Source: Tractidigestivibacter sp050946515 (GTDB lineage: Bacteria; Actinomycetota; Coriobacteriia; Coriobacteriales; Atopobiaceae). From it: a stretch of DNA of 64,000 nucleotides. Shown in pieces: positions 35,562 to 43,311 of the stretch (the first letter of the stretch is position 1; each line of letters opens with the position of its first letter). The notes beneath the pieces were generated by a model. The model did not search any database and was not told where the DNA came from. It worked only from the letters and a program-made list of their open reading frames with translations. The stretch is taken from contig NZ_JBMNUX010000005.1 of the NCBI RefSeq assembly GCF_050946515.1, positions 117,090 to 181,089 of the forward strand. Direction: 5' to 3'. The position numbers were made by a program, and so were the translations under genes.

Positions 35562-36353
35562 CTACGCAGCCCCAACCCCCTCTAAAGCCAGATCCCCCAC
35601 GCTATACAGCGCCGCCCTCCCAGCCATGTAGACCTTCTGGCCATCCATGCGGCAGTAGAGCGTGCCCCCGCGATCGGAGGCCTGATACGCAACGAGCTTG
35701 TCCTTGCCCAATCGCTTTGACCAGTACGGCGCAATGTGGCAATGCCCGGATCCGCAGACGGGGTCCTCATCTACCTGCAGCTTGGGAGCAAAGCTCCTCG
35801 AGACGCAGTCCACGTCACGACTGGGGGCGGTAACGTGCAGAAGCAGCCCATCAAGGCTTTTTACTTTCTCCATGTCGGGCGACAGACCGCGCACGTCCCT
35901 CTCGTCATCGAGCACGCAGAGGAGGTCACGCCCCATGTACGCCTCTCGAGGCATGGCTCCGAGGGCTTCCGCCATCTCAGAAGTAACCTCGACCTTCTCG
36001 AGCGCGTAGGCAGGGAACTCCATCTCTAGCAGGTCACCCTGGCGCGTGACCACGAGCTTACCGCCTAGCGTGTCGAACGCGACCCGCCGCGCCTCGGGAA
36101 TGTAGAACCGTAGCAGAACGTACGCGCACGCGAGCGTAGCATGCCCGCACAGGTCGATCTCGCCTCCCGGCGTGAACCAGCGAAGGTGGTACCCGTCTCC
36201 CTCTCTTACGGCAAACGCCGTCTCGGAGAAGTTATTCTCGCGCGTGATGTCCATCATCAGGCTCTCGGCGGGCCACTCGTCGAGAATGCAAATGGCTGCC
36301 TGGTTGCCATGGAAAACCCTGTCCGTGAACGCGTCAACGATGTACTGGCGCAC
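35562..36353 (-). CDS. PhzF-family isomerase
   Basis: 263 residues. PhzF/diaminopimelate-epimerase fold: YIVDAFTDRVFHGNQAAICIL at the start, the catalytic Glu in NNFSETAFAV near residue 45, FTPGGEIDLCGHATLACAYVL near 60-80 and the second-domain DEDPVCGSGHCHIAPYW motif. Most members are not phenazine enzymes and their substrates are unknown. It starts 11 bases after the aldolase-like gene, in an operon with a transporter and an XRE-cupin regulator. Confidence 0.92.
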   Translation of the reverse strand: MRQYIVDAFTDRVFHGNQAAICILDEWPAESLMMDITRENNFSETAFAVREGDGYHLRWFTPGGEIDLCGHATLACAYVLLRFYIPEARRVAFDTLGGKLVVTRQGDLLEMEFPAYALEKVEVTSEMAEALGAMPREAYMGRDLLCVLDDERDVRGLSPDMEKVKSLDGLLLHVTAPSRDVDCVSRSFAPKLQVDEDPVCGSGHCHIAPYWSKRLGKDKLVAYQASDRGGTLYCRMDGQKVYMAGRAALYSVGDLALEGVGAA

Positions 36354-36364
36354 TTGAGTCGCCC

Positions 36365-37414
36365 CTACTCGGTCTTCTTGAGGCAGGTCGCAACGGCGGC
36401 GCGAAGCTCGTCAACGCCCTCTTGCATGGTCGCCCAGCTTGAGGCGAAGCGAACGACCGTGTGGTCTGCGTCGAGCTCCTCCCAGAAGCCAAAGCCCACG
36501 TACTTGGAGAGCCGCTCCATGTCGTCATTGGCGAGAACGACAAACTGCTGGTTTGTGGGAGAGTCGATGTACATTTCATAGCCGGCGTCCTCGAAAATCT
36601 GCCTGATTTGACCGGCCATCTCGATGGCATGACGGCTAATGCGCAGGTACAGGTTGTCCTTGAAAAGCGTCGCGAACTGAACGCCCACCAGGCGCCCCTT
36701 TGCGAAGAGCGCGCCATGCTGCTTGATCCTGGTGAGATAGTGCGACGGCTCCTTTCCCCTTGGGAAGACGACAGCCTCTCCGTTAAGGGCGCCAACCTTG
36801 GTGCCCCCGATATAGAAGACGTCGCAGAGCTCGTCGATGAGCGGGAGAGTGACATCCGTACCATCGGCAGCAAGGCCATAGCCCAGGCGGGCGCCGTCGA
36901 GGAAGAGCTTAAGGCCGCTTTGGTGGCACGCGTCGGCAAGATCGCGCAGCTCATCAGCGGTATAGAGGGTTCCGTACTCCGTGGGGTGGGAGATGTAGAC
37001 CATTCCTGGGAACACCATGTGGTCGTGGTTGCCGTCGGCATAGAAGCGATGGACATAGTCACGAACGTCGTCGGCTGCGACCTTGCCGTTGTGGGCGGGA
37101 AGGGCCAGGACCTTGTGACCGCTGAACTCGATAGCGCCAGCCTCGTGAACGTTGACGTGCCCGGTTTCGGCCGCAAGCACGCCCTCGTAGGAATCAAGCA
37201 TCGTATCGATTACGAGCTGGTTGGTCTGCGTGCCGCCGTTGACGAAATGAATCGCGGCGGAGTCATCCTGGCAGGCCTCGCGGATCTCGCGGATGGCCTC
37301 GGCGGTGAAACGGTCATCGCCATATCCGGGAGCCTGCTCCATGTTGGTCTCGCAGAGAGCGGCGAGCACGTCAGGATGGCAACCCTCGAGGTAGTCGCAT
37401 GAGAACGAGTACAT
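36365..37414 (-). CDS. Threonine aldolase/beta-eliminating lyase family PLP enzyme
   Basis: 349 residues from the ATG at 37414, which follows AAGGAGATTGGAA; the open frame to 37930 upstream is a shadow of the transporter. Fold type I PLP enzyme: GGTQTNQLVIDTML near 62 (cofactor phosphate), FLDGARLGYGLAADG near 170 with the Asp for the pyridine nitrogen, and the PLP lysine in FYIGGTKVGALNGEAVVF near 205. The start SFSCDYLEGCHPDVL is typical of the low-specificity threonine aldolase group. With MFS and PhzF it may use an imported beta-hydroxy amino acid (inference). Confidence 0.88.
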   Translation of the reverse strand: MYSFSCDYLEGCHPDVLAALCETNMEQAPGYGDDRFTAEAIREIREACQDDSAAIHFVNGGTQTNQLVIDTMLDSYEGVLAAETGHVNVHEAGAIEFSGHKVLALPAHNGKVAADDVRDYVHRFYADGNHDHMVFPGMVYISHPTEYGTLYTADELRDLADACHQSGLKLFLDGARLGYGLAADGTDVTLPLIDELCDVFYIGGTKVGALNGEAVVFPRGKEPSHYLTRIKQHGALFAKGRLVGVQFATLFKDNLYLRISRHAIEMAGQIRQIFEDAGYEMYIDSPTNQQFVVLANDDMERLSKYVGFGFWEELDADHTVVRFASSWATMQEGVDELRAAVATCLKKTE

Positions 37415-37470
37415 TTCCAATCTCCTTAACAACGTGGTAGTTGAAAGCCGATGCTTTTTCGTGCCCGAAG

Positions 37471-38703
37471 CTACTTTGCTTGGGTGCCAATGCGGTAACT
37501 TGATGCGGCCGCAAATGTCGCGAGGCACATGTTCATAATCCACAACGGAGCATAGCCCAGACCGAGGTCGACGAACACGCCGCCAAGATACGAGCTGAAG
37601 AAGGCCCCAATCTGGTGACCGACCGTGGCGAAGCCATAGAGAACGGCCATCCTGGTTGCGCCGAATCTCTTGGTGATGACCGAGGTGGTCGGCGGAACCG
37701 TGGCGTCGCCCGAGCAGCCAAGCAACGCCGTCGTCACCAAGGCGAGCGCAACAGTCTTTGGCAGCAAAAGCATTGCCACCGAAACGACCACGCGAATCGC
37801 GTAAACCGTGCCTAGCACGCGATTGGTGCGGAAGCGGGTGCAGAGGAAGCCGGTGGCGGTGGCACCGATCATGGTGAAGATGCCATATACGGTCATGATG
37901 TAGGAGGCTGTCTGGCTCGGGATGCCCCATGAGACGAACTGCGAGAACAGGTGGCTCTCGATAATGGACATGTTGAATCCGCAGGTAGCGAAGGCCATGG
38001 TTACCAGGCGGTAGTCTCTGTCCTTGAGGGCGCCTTTGATCATGGAGGTCATGGTCTCGTTCTTGACTTGCTCAACCTCTTCTGGCTTGGTATAGCGCCT
38101 GCTCATTGCGCCAATCCAGATAGCGATGGGGATAAACAGAAGGAGCGGAATCGCGAAGACCGACATGGCGGGCTGGATGCCGAAGCTTGAGATGAGCGAC
38201 TCCAAGGTGGGCGACATGAGGGCGTCGCCGATGCCCGCAGCCGCCTGGACCAGGCCTGACGCCGCAGCTGCCCTCCGTTCGCCAATGATGGGCGTGATGG
38301 CGCTCATAAGGATGCCAAGCGCAAGGCCCGTAGTGCCGAGCGGTAGCACGATGCCAAAGCAGAGCAACAACGTGACAAAGCTGCGGCAGAGCGGTGTGAG
38401 GAGCAGACCGGTCGCCATGAGCACAGTGCCCAGTATCAGCACAAATCGGTGCGACGTCCGGATAGCGAGCATTCCCATGAAGGGCTGCGCGAAGCCGTAG
38501 ATGAGGGCACCGACCCCGATACAGAAGCTGATGTCTGAGTAGCTGAGACCAGTTGGCCCCAGAAGCCCAGTCATCATGATGCCGTAGTTGTCGTGGATAC
38601 CTTGCTGTACGCCAAACACGACGCACGCCAAGGCGACCAGAAGGATACTGCGAGCTACCGAGCTCCTTTCGCCTTCACCTTGTTTCTTCTGAATGGTTCC
38701 CAT
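37471..38703 (-). CDS. MFS transporter
   Basis: About 410 residues with 12 hydrophobic helices and the usual central basic loop (MSRRYTKPEEVEQVKNETM). The conserved loop FMGMLAIRTSHRFVLILG resembles motif A. ATG 38703 is favoured because GATGGGG lies 9 bases upstream; ATG 38718 is an alternative. Overall it resembles carboxylate/amino-acid-type MFS carriers rather than drug pumps, but the substrate cannot be read from sequence. It follows the XRE-cupin regulator closely and precedes the PLP enzyme. Confidence 0.85.
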   Translation of the reverse strand: MGTIQKKQGEGERSSVARSILLVALACVVFGVQQGIHDNYGIMMTGLLGPTGLSYSDISFCIGVGALIYGFAQPFMGMLAIRTSHRFVLILGTVLMATGLLLTPLCRSFVTLLLCFGIVLPLGTTGLALGILMSAITPIIGERRAAAASGLVQAAAGIGDALMSPTLESLISSFGIQPAMSVFAIPLLLFIPIAIWIGAMSRRYTKPEEVEQVKNETMTSMIKGALKDRDYRLVTMAFATCGFNMSIIESHLFSQFVSWGIPSQTASYIMTVYGIFTMIGATATGFLCTRFRTNRVLGTVYAIRVVVSVAMLLLPKTVALALVTTALLGCSGDATVPPTTSVITKRFGATRMAVLYGFATVGHQIGAFFSSYLGGVFVDLGLGYAPLWIMNMCLATFAAASSYRIGTQAK

Positions 38704-38720
38704 GCCTTGCAACCCCATCC

Positions 38721-39275
38721 CTAGAGCGGCCGGTAATACAGAATCATCGAAAGCCACACGGTGTCATCGCCGATATTGCGATACGAGTGCGGCATATCTG
38801 CCAAAAAGTGAATGGAGTCTCCCTCCGAGAGATCCGCCCCCTCTTCCCCAGCGGTGATGCGAACCTTTCCGGAGAAAACGGTGATGTACTCTTCGGTCCC
38901 CGGCATATGCGGCTTAGCCTCAAGATGACCGCCGCGGTCGATGCGGATGCGATAGGTCTCAAAGAGGGTTTTCTCATCGAACGGGAACACGGGATAGTTG
39001 ACGTAGCGTCCGTCTCCCTCGGTCAGTGGCTTGATGTCTTCGACACGAACCACGTTATAAGTCTGCTTCTTGTCTTCCATCAGCGAGGAAAATTTGACCT
39101 TGTAGCCATTGGCGATCTTCCAGATGACCGAGATGGTGGGATTTACGTCCCCCTTTTCGATAGCCGAGAGCATGCTGCGGGAGACGCCAGTTAACTTTGA
39201 GGCCTCTTCCAACGTCAGATGCCGCTTGGCACGGATGTTCTTTAAGTTCTCTGCGAGATTGTCTTGGATTGTCAT
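38721..39275 (-). CDS. XRE-family regulator with C-terminal cupin domain
   Basis: 184 residues from the ATG at 39275 (GAAGGG upstream). The N-terminal helix-turn-helix (LAENLKNIRAKRHLTLEEASKLTGVSRSMLSAIEKGDVNPTISVIWKIANGYKV, about 6-60) is joined to a cupin sensor domain (about 105-180, HMPGTEEYITVFSGKVRITAGEEGADLSEGDSIHFLADMPHSYRN). Such proteins usually control the adjoining transport and catabolic genes. It is the first gene of the XRE-MFS-PLP-PhzF operon, so it probably also regulates itself. Confidence 0.92.
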   Translation of the reverse strand: MTIQDNLAENLKNIRAKRHLTLEEASKLTGVSRSMLSAIEKGDVNPTISVIWKIANGYKVKFSSLMEDKKQTYNVVRVEDIKPLTEGDGRYVNYPVFPFDEKTLFETYRIRIDRGGHLEAKPHMPGTEEYITVFSGKVRITAGEEGADLSEGDSIHFLADMPHSYRNIGDDTVWLSMILYYRPL

Positions 39276-39423
39276 GAACGACCCTTCCGCGATGTCCTGT
39301 TCTGGCATGTCACGATTTCCACTATAATGGATTAGCCGATATCTTGGATTTAATTCCTTTATTTTGACATTCTAGAAATATAGGCATCTCAATTCGAGCT
39401 CATCAAGCGCAAGCGGACCATAA

Positions 39424-39477
39424 AACAGAGCCGTGGGCCCGGAAATACACCCGTATTTCCGGGCCCACGGCTCTGTT
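39424..39477. repeat. Perfect palindrome with 25-bp arms and 4-base loop
   Basis: The left arm 39424-39448 (starting AACAGAGCCGTGGGCCC) is the exact reverse complement of 39453-39477, with ACCC between. On the minus strand it is followed by TTTTATGG, so it could end transcription of the leftward channel gene. It is much longer than needed for that and lies 34 bases from a MITE-like element. Confidence 0.9.
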
Positions 39478-39511
39478 CGTCCGCCAAGGACGGGCCTACG
39501 GCCAGACCTCT

Positions 39512-39661
39512 GCAGAAAATCTTCGGTTGTAGGTCTTTTTTACCGGTAAGACCGAGTACGAAAAGGCTAACTATTTATATAGCCGCAGGTATACAAATGG
39601 CACTATTGGGGTGATACTTAGCGCTCCCCGTAAAAAAGACCTACAACCGAAGATTTTCTGC
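39512..39661. mobile_element. MITE-like element with perfect 32-bp terminal inverted repeats
   Basis: The 32 bases at 39512-39543 (GCAGAAAATCTTCGGTTGTA...) are the exact reverse complement of 39630-39661. The 86-base interior is AT-richer than its surroundings, has no coding frame and contains a small GGCTA/TAGCC hairpin. Total length is 150 bases. No target-site duplication is evident in the flanks (...GACCTCT and GCACGCC...). No transposase is in the window, so it would be a non-autonomous element or an insertion-sequence remnant. Confidence 0.75.
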
Positions 39662-39711
39662 GCACGCCCCCAAGCCGCTAACTAGCCAGAGACCGCCAGC
39701 AAGGCCGCGCG

Positions 39712-40170
39712 CTACTTCTTTCGGAAAGAGACGTAGTCGTCCTGCAGCTTCTTGAGCTCCTCAGGCGAGAGCTCGCTCACATGGCACATGCAATCGTCAA
39801 ACGCAAGAAAACTCTCGTTGTTGCGCAGACGATTGAGCTCGGTGTAGTAGTCCACCACAATGCCCGTGACCAATCCGACAATCACGAGGGCCGAAAGACC
39901 TGCGATTACCGTAATCACACGGCAGGCAAATGTTGCAGGGACGATGTCACCGTATCCGATGGTCGTAATTGTCTCAAACAGAAACCACAGAGCACGACCG
40001 TACCCCGAAAACGTCTCCGGCTCGAGCACCCACAACAACGCTGCGGCTACGAACAGGAATGCAGCATACGACACAAGGATCTTATCCGCATTCACAAGAC
40101 GCATCACGTGTCCGCACACTTGAACTGGCCGCACCCGCGTTGACTGCCTTCCGCCTTTAACGCCCATCAT
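39712..40170 (-). CDS. Two-transmembrane potassium channel
   Basis: About 152 residues from the ATG at 40170 (an adjoining ATG at 40167 also fits). Helix one (ILVSYAAFLFVAAALLWVL) is followed by the pore helix and selectivity filter TTIGYGD in LWFLFETITTIGYGDIVPAT, then helix two (VITVIAGLSALVIVGLVTGIVVDYY). The short C-terminus is charged (HVSELSPEELKKLQDDYVSFRKK) and has no RCK domain. It should form a tetrameric K+ channel in the membrane. Single gene; its 3' side holds the MITE-like element and palindrome. Confidence 0.88.
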   Translation of the reverse strand: MMGVKGGRQSTRVRPVQVCGHVMRLVNADKILVSYAAFLFVAAALLWVLEPETFSGYGRALWFLFETITTIGYGDIVPATFACRVITVIAGLSALVIVGLVTGIVVDYYTELNRLRNNESFLAFDDCMCHVSELSPEELKKLQDDYVSFRKK

Positions 40171-40350
40171 CGCCGCCCCCGCCCAACCCGCTTGCACGGG
40201 TGTCTACGTTACCGGGCGTTCGAAGACGCCCACGACATCGTACTCCAAGCGTCGCTCCCCAATTCGAAAGCTCGCCCCGAACCGACGGCCCATTCGCCGG
40301 TGCGGGGCGCTACTTCCAAGCCCAATTGCTATTTCGCTACAAGAGAGGCG

Positions 40351-41259
40351 TCACGCCACGTTCGCACTCTCGTCCTTTGCGGGCAGCGACCACACGTTGC
40401 CGCGAACGCGCTCAGTGCGGGCGACCGCGCCATCGCGCTCAAGCCCCTCGAGCACTGCAAGCTCCTCCTCCTTGGTGCGGCTGTGCACCTGTCCGAGCTC
40501 GCGTTCAGTCATGGGACCATAGTCGGCAAGGAGCTCAACCTCGGAGCGCGGCTCGTACTCGTGGATGTCCGGGCAAAGGTCATGAATCACCATGTCGTAG
40601 GTCTCCATGGACCGGTGTCCGCCAACATAGGTCGCGTCGCCACGCGTGAGATGCCGCACGTCCGCCCCCTCCTTGTAGAAGAGCATGGTCGGAAATCCCC
40701 AGGTCTGCCACTCGGCGCACGTCACCTGGTCCTCCAGAAATGCGCTCTTGGCCGTGCCGTTTGCGACGTCGTTGCGGAACCGCTTGTAATCCAGTCCCTC
40801 AGTCTCGCGCGCCAACTGCTCGAATACCTCACTCTTGGAGATGATCTTTCGCTCAGTAAGGGCGGCGCGGCGCAGACGGCGCAGGTAGCGGAATCCAACC
40901 TCCTCAGACTGGAGGAACGCAGCTTTCGCTGCAATGTTCGCCGGCCATGTAGAGAAATGCCTGATAGGAGCGATGTCCTCCCAAAGCTTCTCGTTAATCG
41001 GCTGCCCCGTACGCTCCGACACCATCTTCCAGTGTGGCTCGGTCGCCGCGGCGTCGCGAATGTCATTGTCGGGATCGTAGAAGTCGTCAAAGTCCTTGAT
41101 CAGCCCGCCAAACACGTACTTGAAGTGAATCTGCTCGCGATACCGCTCCATCATGGAGAGGATCATCGGCTCAGTTGCCCAGCACCAGGAGCAATACGGG
41201 TCCGTAAAGACCATAACCTCAAGCTTGGTGCCCTTCTTTTCAACGTTCTTGCTGCTCAT
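40351..41259 (-). CDS. DsbA-family thioredoxin-fold protein (SpxH/FrnE-like)
   Basis: 302 residues with no signal peptide, so cytoplasmic. The thioredoxin-fold start EVMVFTDPYCSWCWATEPM has a C-S-W-C redox pair near residues 24-27. A helical insertion follows, then the cis-Pro strand WGFPTMLFYKEG near 200. It resembles the ClpXP adaptor SpxH (YjbH) and FrnE-like oxidoreductases. AGGAGGCTCTCTT precedes the ATG, and a TCTAATTAGA site shared with the MarR promoter lies 22 bases upstream of the start, which suggests redox control. Confidence 0.85.
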   Translation of the reverse strand: MSSKNVEKKGTKLEVMVFTDPYCSWCWATEPMILSMMERYREQIHFKYVFGGLIKDFDDFYDPDNDIRDAAATEPHWKMVSERTGQPINEKLWEDIAPIRHFSTWPANIAAKAAFLQSEEVGFRYLRRLRRAALTERKIISKSEVFEQLARETEGLDYKRFRNDVANGTAKSAFLEDQVTCAEWQTWGFPTMLFYKEGADVRHLTRGDATYVGGHRSMETYDMVIHDLCPDIHEYEPRSEVELLADYGPMTERELGQVHSRTKEEELAVLEGLERDGAVARTERVRGNVWSLPAKDESANVA

Positions 41260-41280
41260 AAGAGAGCCTCCTCATCTATC

Positions 41281-41290
41281 TCTAATTAGA
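41281..41290. promoter_or_regulatory. Candidate MarR site upstream of the DsbA-like gene
   Basis: TCTAATTAGA is a perfect 10-base palindrome, 22 bases before the start of the DsbA-like gene. It matches the TCTAACTAGA and TCTAGTTAGA sites in front of the marR-type gene at 42031-42471. Binding is inferred from the shared sequence. Confidence 0.6.
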
Positions 41291-41320
41291 TGTTTTTCCT
41301 CAAAAAAATTTCCCGCCGGG

Positions 41321-41974
41321 TCACTCGCTGTCGGATTGCCCGTCGTCAGGCCGACCGTCGCTCGAAACCATCGTGCACTTGCCCGTCCTCACGTCGCAGA
41401 CCATGGCTGGCTCGTCGTCTTCCCACATGAGAGACTGCACGAGGCTTGCGCGTTCATTGTCCCGAAGGCTTCCGTCGGGAGCTTCGACCTTCCTTACGTT
41501 CTCTGCCACGATTGCGCATCCCTCCTCTGCCGTACCCGTTTCTATTTCCGTCACCGTTCCCGAATAGCCCGAAAGCCACCGCTCTACCAAGCGCGCTTCC
41601 CCCCTGCCGGGAGTCGTTACCACCACTCTGCCGCCAGGGGCCAACACCGCGGGAATCAGATCGAACACCTGCTGCCAGTTGCGCACCCTGTGGAAAAGGT
41701 CAGGCCGCCGAACGAGCACCGCATCATAGGGTCCGCGACCTGCTGCAAGCCACTGCGCGGCATCAGCCGTTACGACCTCAGCCTCGGGAATGCGCTCACG
41801 CACAAGAGCGTTGGTTTCGCCGTCTTGGTCGACGCACGTGAGCCGCGCGCCAGCGGCGAGAAGCGCGTCGCCTTCCTCGCAGGGGCCGCAGCCCAGGTCA
41901 AGCACCCTCGGCCGGTAATCGGCACCCTCCCGTCCATCAGGCGCCAAGCGCAGCAACTTCAACACCTCAGTCAT
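41321..41974 (-). CDS. Class I SAM-dependent methyltransferase
   Basis: 217 residues from the ATG at 41974 (GGAGGCGTTTGTG upstream). Motif I is VLDLGCGPCEEGDALLAAG near residue 24, followed by the acidic motif LTCVDQDGE and post-motif DAVLVRRPDLFHR. The C-terminal half ends in an acidic tail. It is placed between the MarR regulator and the DsbA-like gene and is probably cotranscribed from the MarR promoter. Substrate unknown. Confidence 0.82.
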   Translation of the reverse strand: MTEVLKLLRLAPDGREGADYRPRVLDLGCGPCEEGDALLAAGARLTCVDQDGETNALVRERIPEAEVVTADAAQWLAAGRGPYDAVLVRRPDLFHRVRNWQQVFDLIPAVLAPGGRVVVTTPGRGEARLVERWLSGYSGTVTEIETGTAEEGCAIVAENVRKVEAPDGSLRDNERASLVQSLMWEDDEPAMVCDVRTGKCTMVSSDGRPDDGQSDSE

Positions 41975-42030
41975 CACAAACGCCTCCAGGCCAACTTCCT
42001 CGCTGCCGTGCTCCTCGCCATGAGATGTAG

Positions 42031-42471
42031 CTAGGCCTCAGGATCGCCGGCGGCGTCTTCCCGCGTGCCGAACTTGCGGAGCAAGGCAGAAAGTCGGCGC
42101 TTTTCCTCGGAGGTCCAGACGGACATCTGCTGCTCGATCATCCGCTCGTTCTCGGGATAGACCGTGGCGATGAGCTTGCGGCCTTCCTCGGTAAGCGAAA
42201 GGATGTGGCGGCGATGGTCGCGCTCGTCCTCGCGGCGACTCACCAGTCCGCGCTTCTCCAAGTTGCGGACTACCACGGGAATTGTCCCGTCAGACGAAAG
42301 GATGTGATCCCTGACCTCCCCAACCGTCATGTCGCCGGAATGGTAGAGGGCCTCCAGCACGCCGAACTGGCTTAGCGTAAGCCCATGTACTGCGGCGATG
42401 CGCGCGGTGGCGCGGTCGATGCGCGCGTTGATGCGGTGCATCTTGATGAGGATATAGCTGTCGTCGTACAT
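42031..42471 (-). CDS. MarR-family transcriptional regulator
   Basis: 146 residues from the ATG at 42471 with GGAGGGACAAGGAC upstream; a start at 42492 would fall inside the operator. The winged helix spans about 35-110: LTLSQFGVLEALYHSGDMTVGEVRDHILSSDGTIPVVVRNLEKRGLVSRREDERDHRRHILSLTEEGRKLI. Only two inverted TCTARYTAGA-type sites precede it, so it probably represses itself, the methyltransferase and the DsbA-like gene. A Cys-based sensor is not apparent. Confidence 0.9.
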   Translation of the reverse strand: MYDDSYILIKMHRINARIDRATARIAAVHGLTLSQFGVLEALYHSGDMTVGEVRDHILSSDGTIPVVVRNLEKRGLVSRREDERDHRRHILSLTEEGRKLIATVYPENERMIEQQMSVWTSEEKRRLSALLRKFGTREDAAGDPEA

Positions 42472-42493
42472 GTCCTTGTCCCTCCCTTTCATC

Positions 42494-42524
42494 TCTAACT
42501 AGAGGCATTATTCCTCTAGTTAGA
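42494..42524. promoter_or_regulatory. MarR operator: paired palindromes TCTAACTAGA / TCTAGTTAGA
   Basis: CTCTAACTAGAGG and CCTCTAGTTAGAG are exact reverse complements separated by CATTATT, and each contains a near-palindromic TCTAA(C/T)TAGA core. It lies just upstream of the marR-type start. A single matching site lies before the DsbA-like gene at 41281. Confidence 0.72.
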
Positions 42525-42608
42525 GCTTTATTTCACGAGACGAGCCCTCCACACTTCCGTCACATCTCCTGGCGCCGTAGCGGCTAGCGCCCTCATCCCC
42601 GGGCAGCG

Positions 42609-42650
42609 AAAAAGAAAGCGCGGCGACGTGAACAAGCCACGCCACCGCGC
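42609..42650 (-). terminator. Probable terminator after the cytidylate-kinase-like gene
   Basis: On the minus strand GCGCGGTG pairs with CGCCGCGC (one mismatch) over a 17-base loop and is followed by TTTCTTTTTCGC. It lies about 43 bases after the stop of the leftward gene at 42693. Confidence 0.6.
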
Positions 42651-42692
42651 ACGTTTCAATGGGACCGCCCGGATGAGGAGCCGCACTCCGTA

Positions 42693-43298
42693 CTAGCCAA
42701 AGAGCCCCGCGAGCATCGAAGCGCAGTCGTCAAGGTCCAGGTTGGCCGTGTCCACGGTCACGTCGTAGTTTTCCGCGTCCCTCCAGCTGTGGCCCGTGTT
42801 CACCTTGAAGTAGTTGGCTCGCTTGCGATCGTAGAACCTCCTCGTGGCCTCAACGCGCTCCGCAGGCACATCGTACTCGCGCATAATCCGCTCGCGCTTT
42901 GCCTCGGCGTCGGAGCAGGTGATGAACACCCGGACGACACCCTGCCTTCCCGCTAGTGCCTGCGCAGCGCAGTGCCCCAAGAGGATAGCGCGACGGTTCT
43001 CGTCGGCAATTCTCTCGATGGTCATCTGCTCCGCCACAAAGACGCGACCATCTTGCTCGAGCATGTCACCCTGCCCGCTGCGAGCCTCTTGCATCGCGTA
43101 CAGCGAGTAGAAGAGGCTCGTTTTTGCTGACTCTTCGTACTGTTCGATACTTTCGACGGAGATGCCCTTCTCGCGAGAAACCATCTCTAGAATCTCGCGC
43201 CCGAAGCAGGGCACGCCCGACCGCTTGCTCGCGGCCCTCGCGATGGCCGTCCCGCCCGAGCCGTACTCGCGCTCTATCGTCATGTATGACGCACTCAT
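42693..43298 (-). CDS. Cytidylate kinase-like family protein
   Basis: 201 residues. The start MTIEREYGSGGTAIARAASKRSGVPCFG contains the GSGGT nucleotide loop of the cytidylate-kinase-like family. GHCAAQALAGRQGVVRVFITCSDAEAKRERIMREYDV is the lid-side block and DRKRANYFKVNTGHSWRDAENYDVTVDT the conserved C-terminal segment. True substrates of this group are unknown; it is too short and divergent for housekeeping CMP kinase. It is 13 bases after the ABC exporter stop and so likely cotranscribed. Confidence 0.88.
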   Translation of the reverse strand: MSASYMTIEREYGSGGTAIARAASKRSGVPCFGREILEMVSREKGISVESIEQYEESAKTSLFYSLYAMQEARSGQGDMLEQDGRVFVAEQMTIERIADENRRAILLGHCAAQALAGRQGVVRVFITCSDAEAKRERIMREYDVPAERVEATRRFYDRKRANYFKVNTGHSWRDAENYDVTVDTANLDLDDCASMLAGLFG

Positions 43299-43311
43299 CT
43301 GCTACCCCCTA

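Noticed and set aside
37415..37930. N-terminal extension of the threonine-aldolase-like frame
   Set aside because: It lies antisense-free but out of frame within the MFS gene; the PLP enzyme starts at 37414 with AAGGAG and the family's standard N-terminus.
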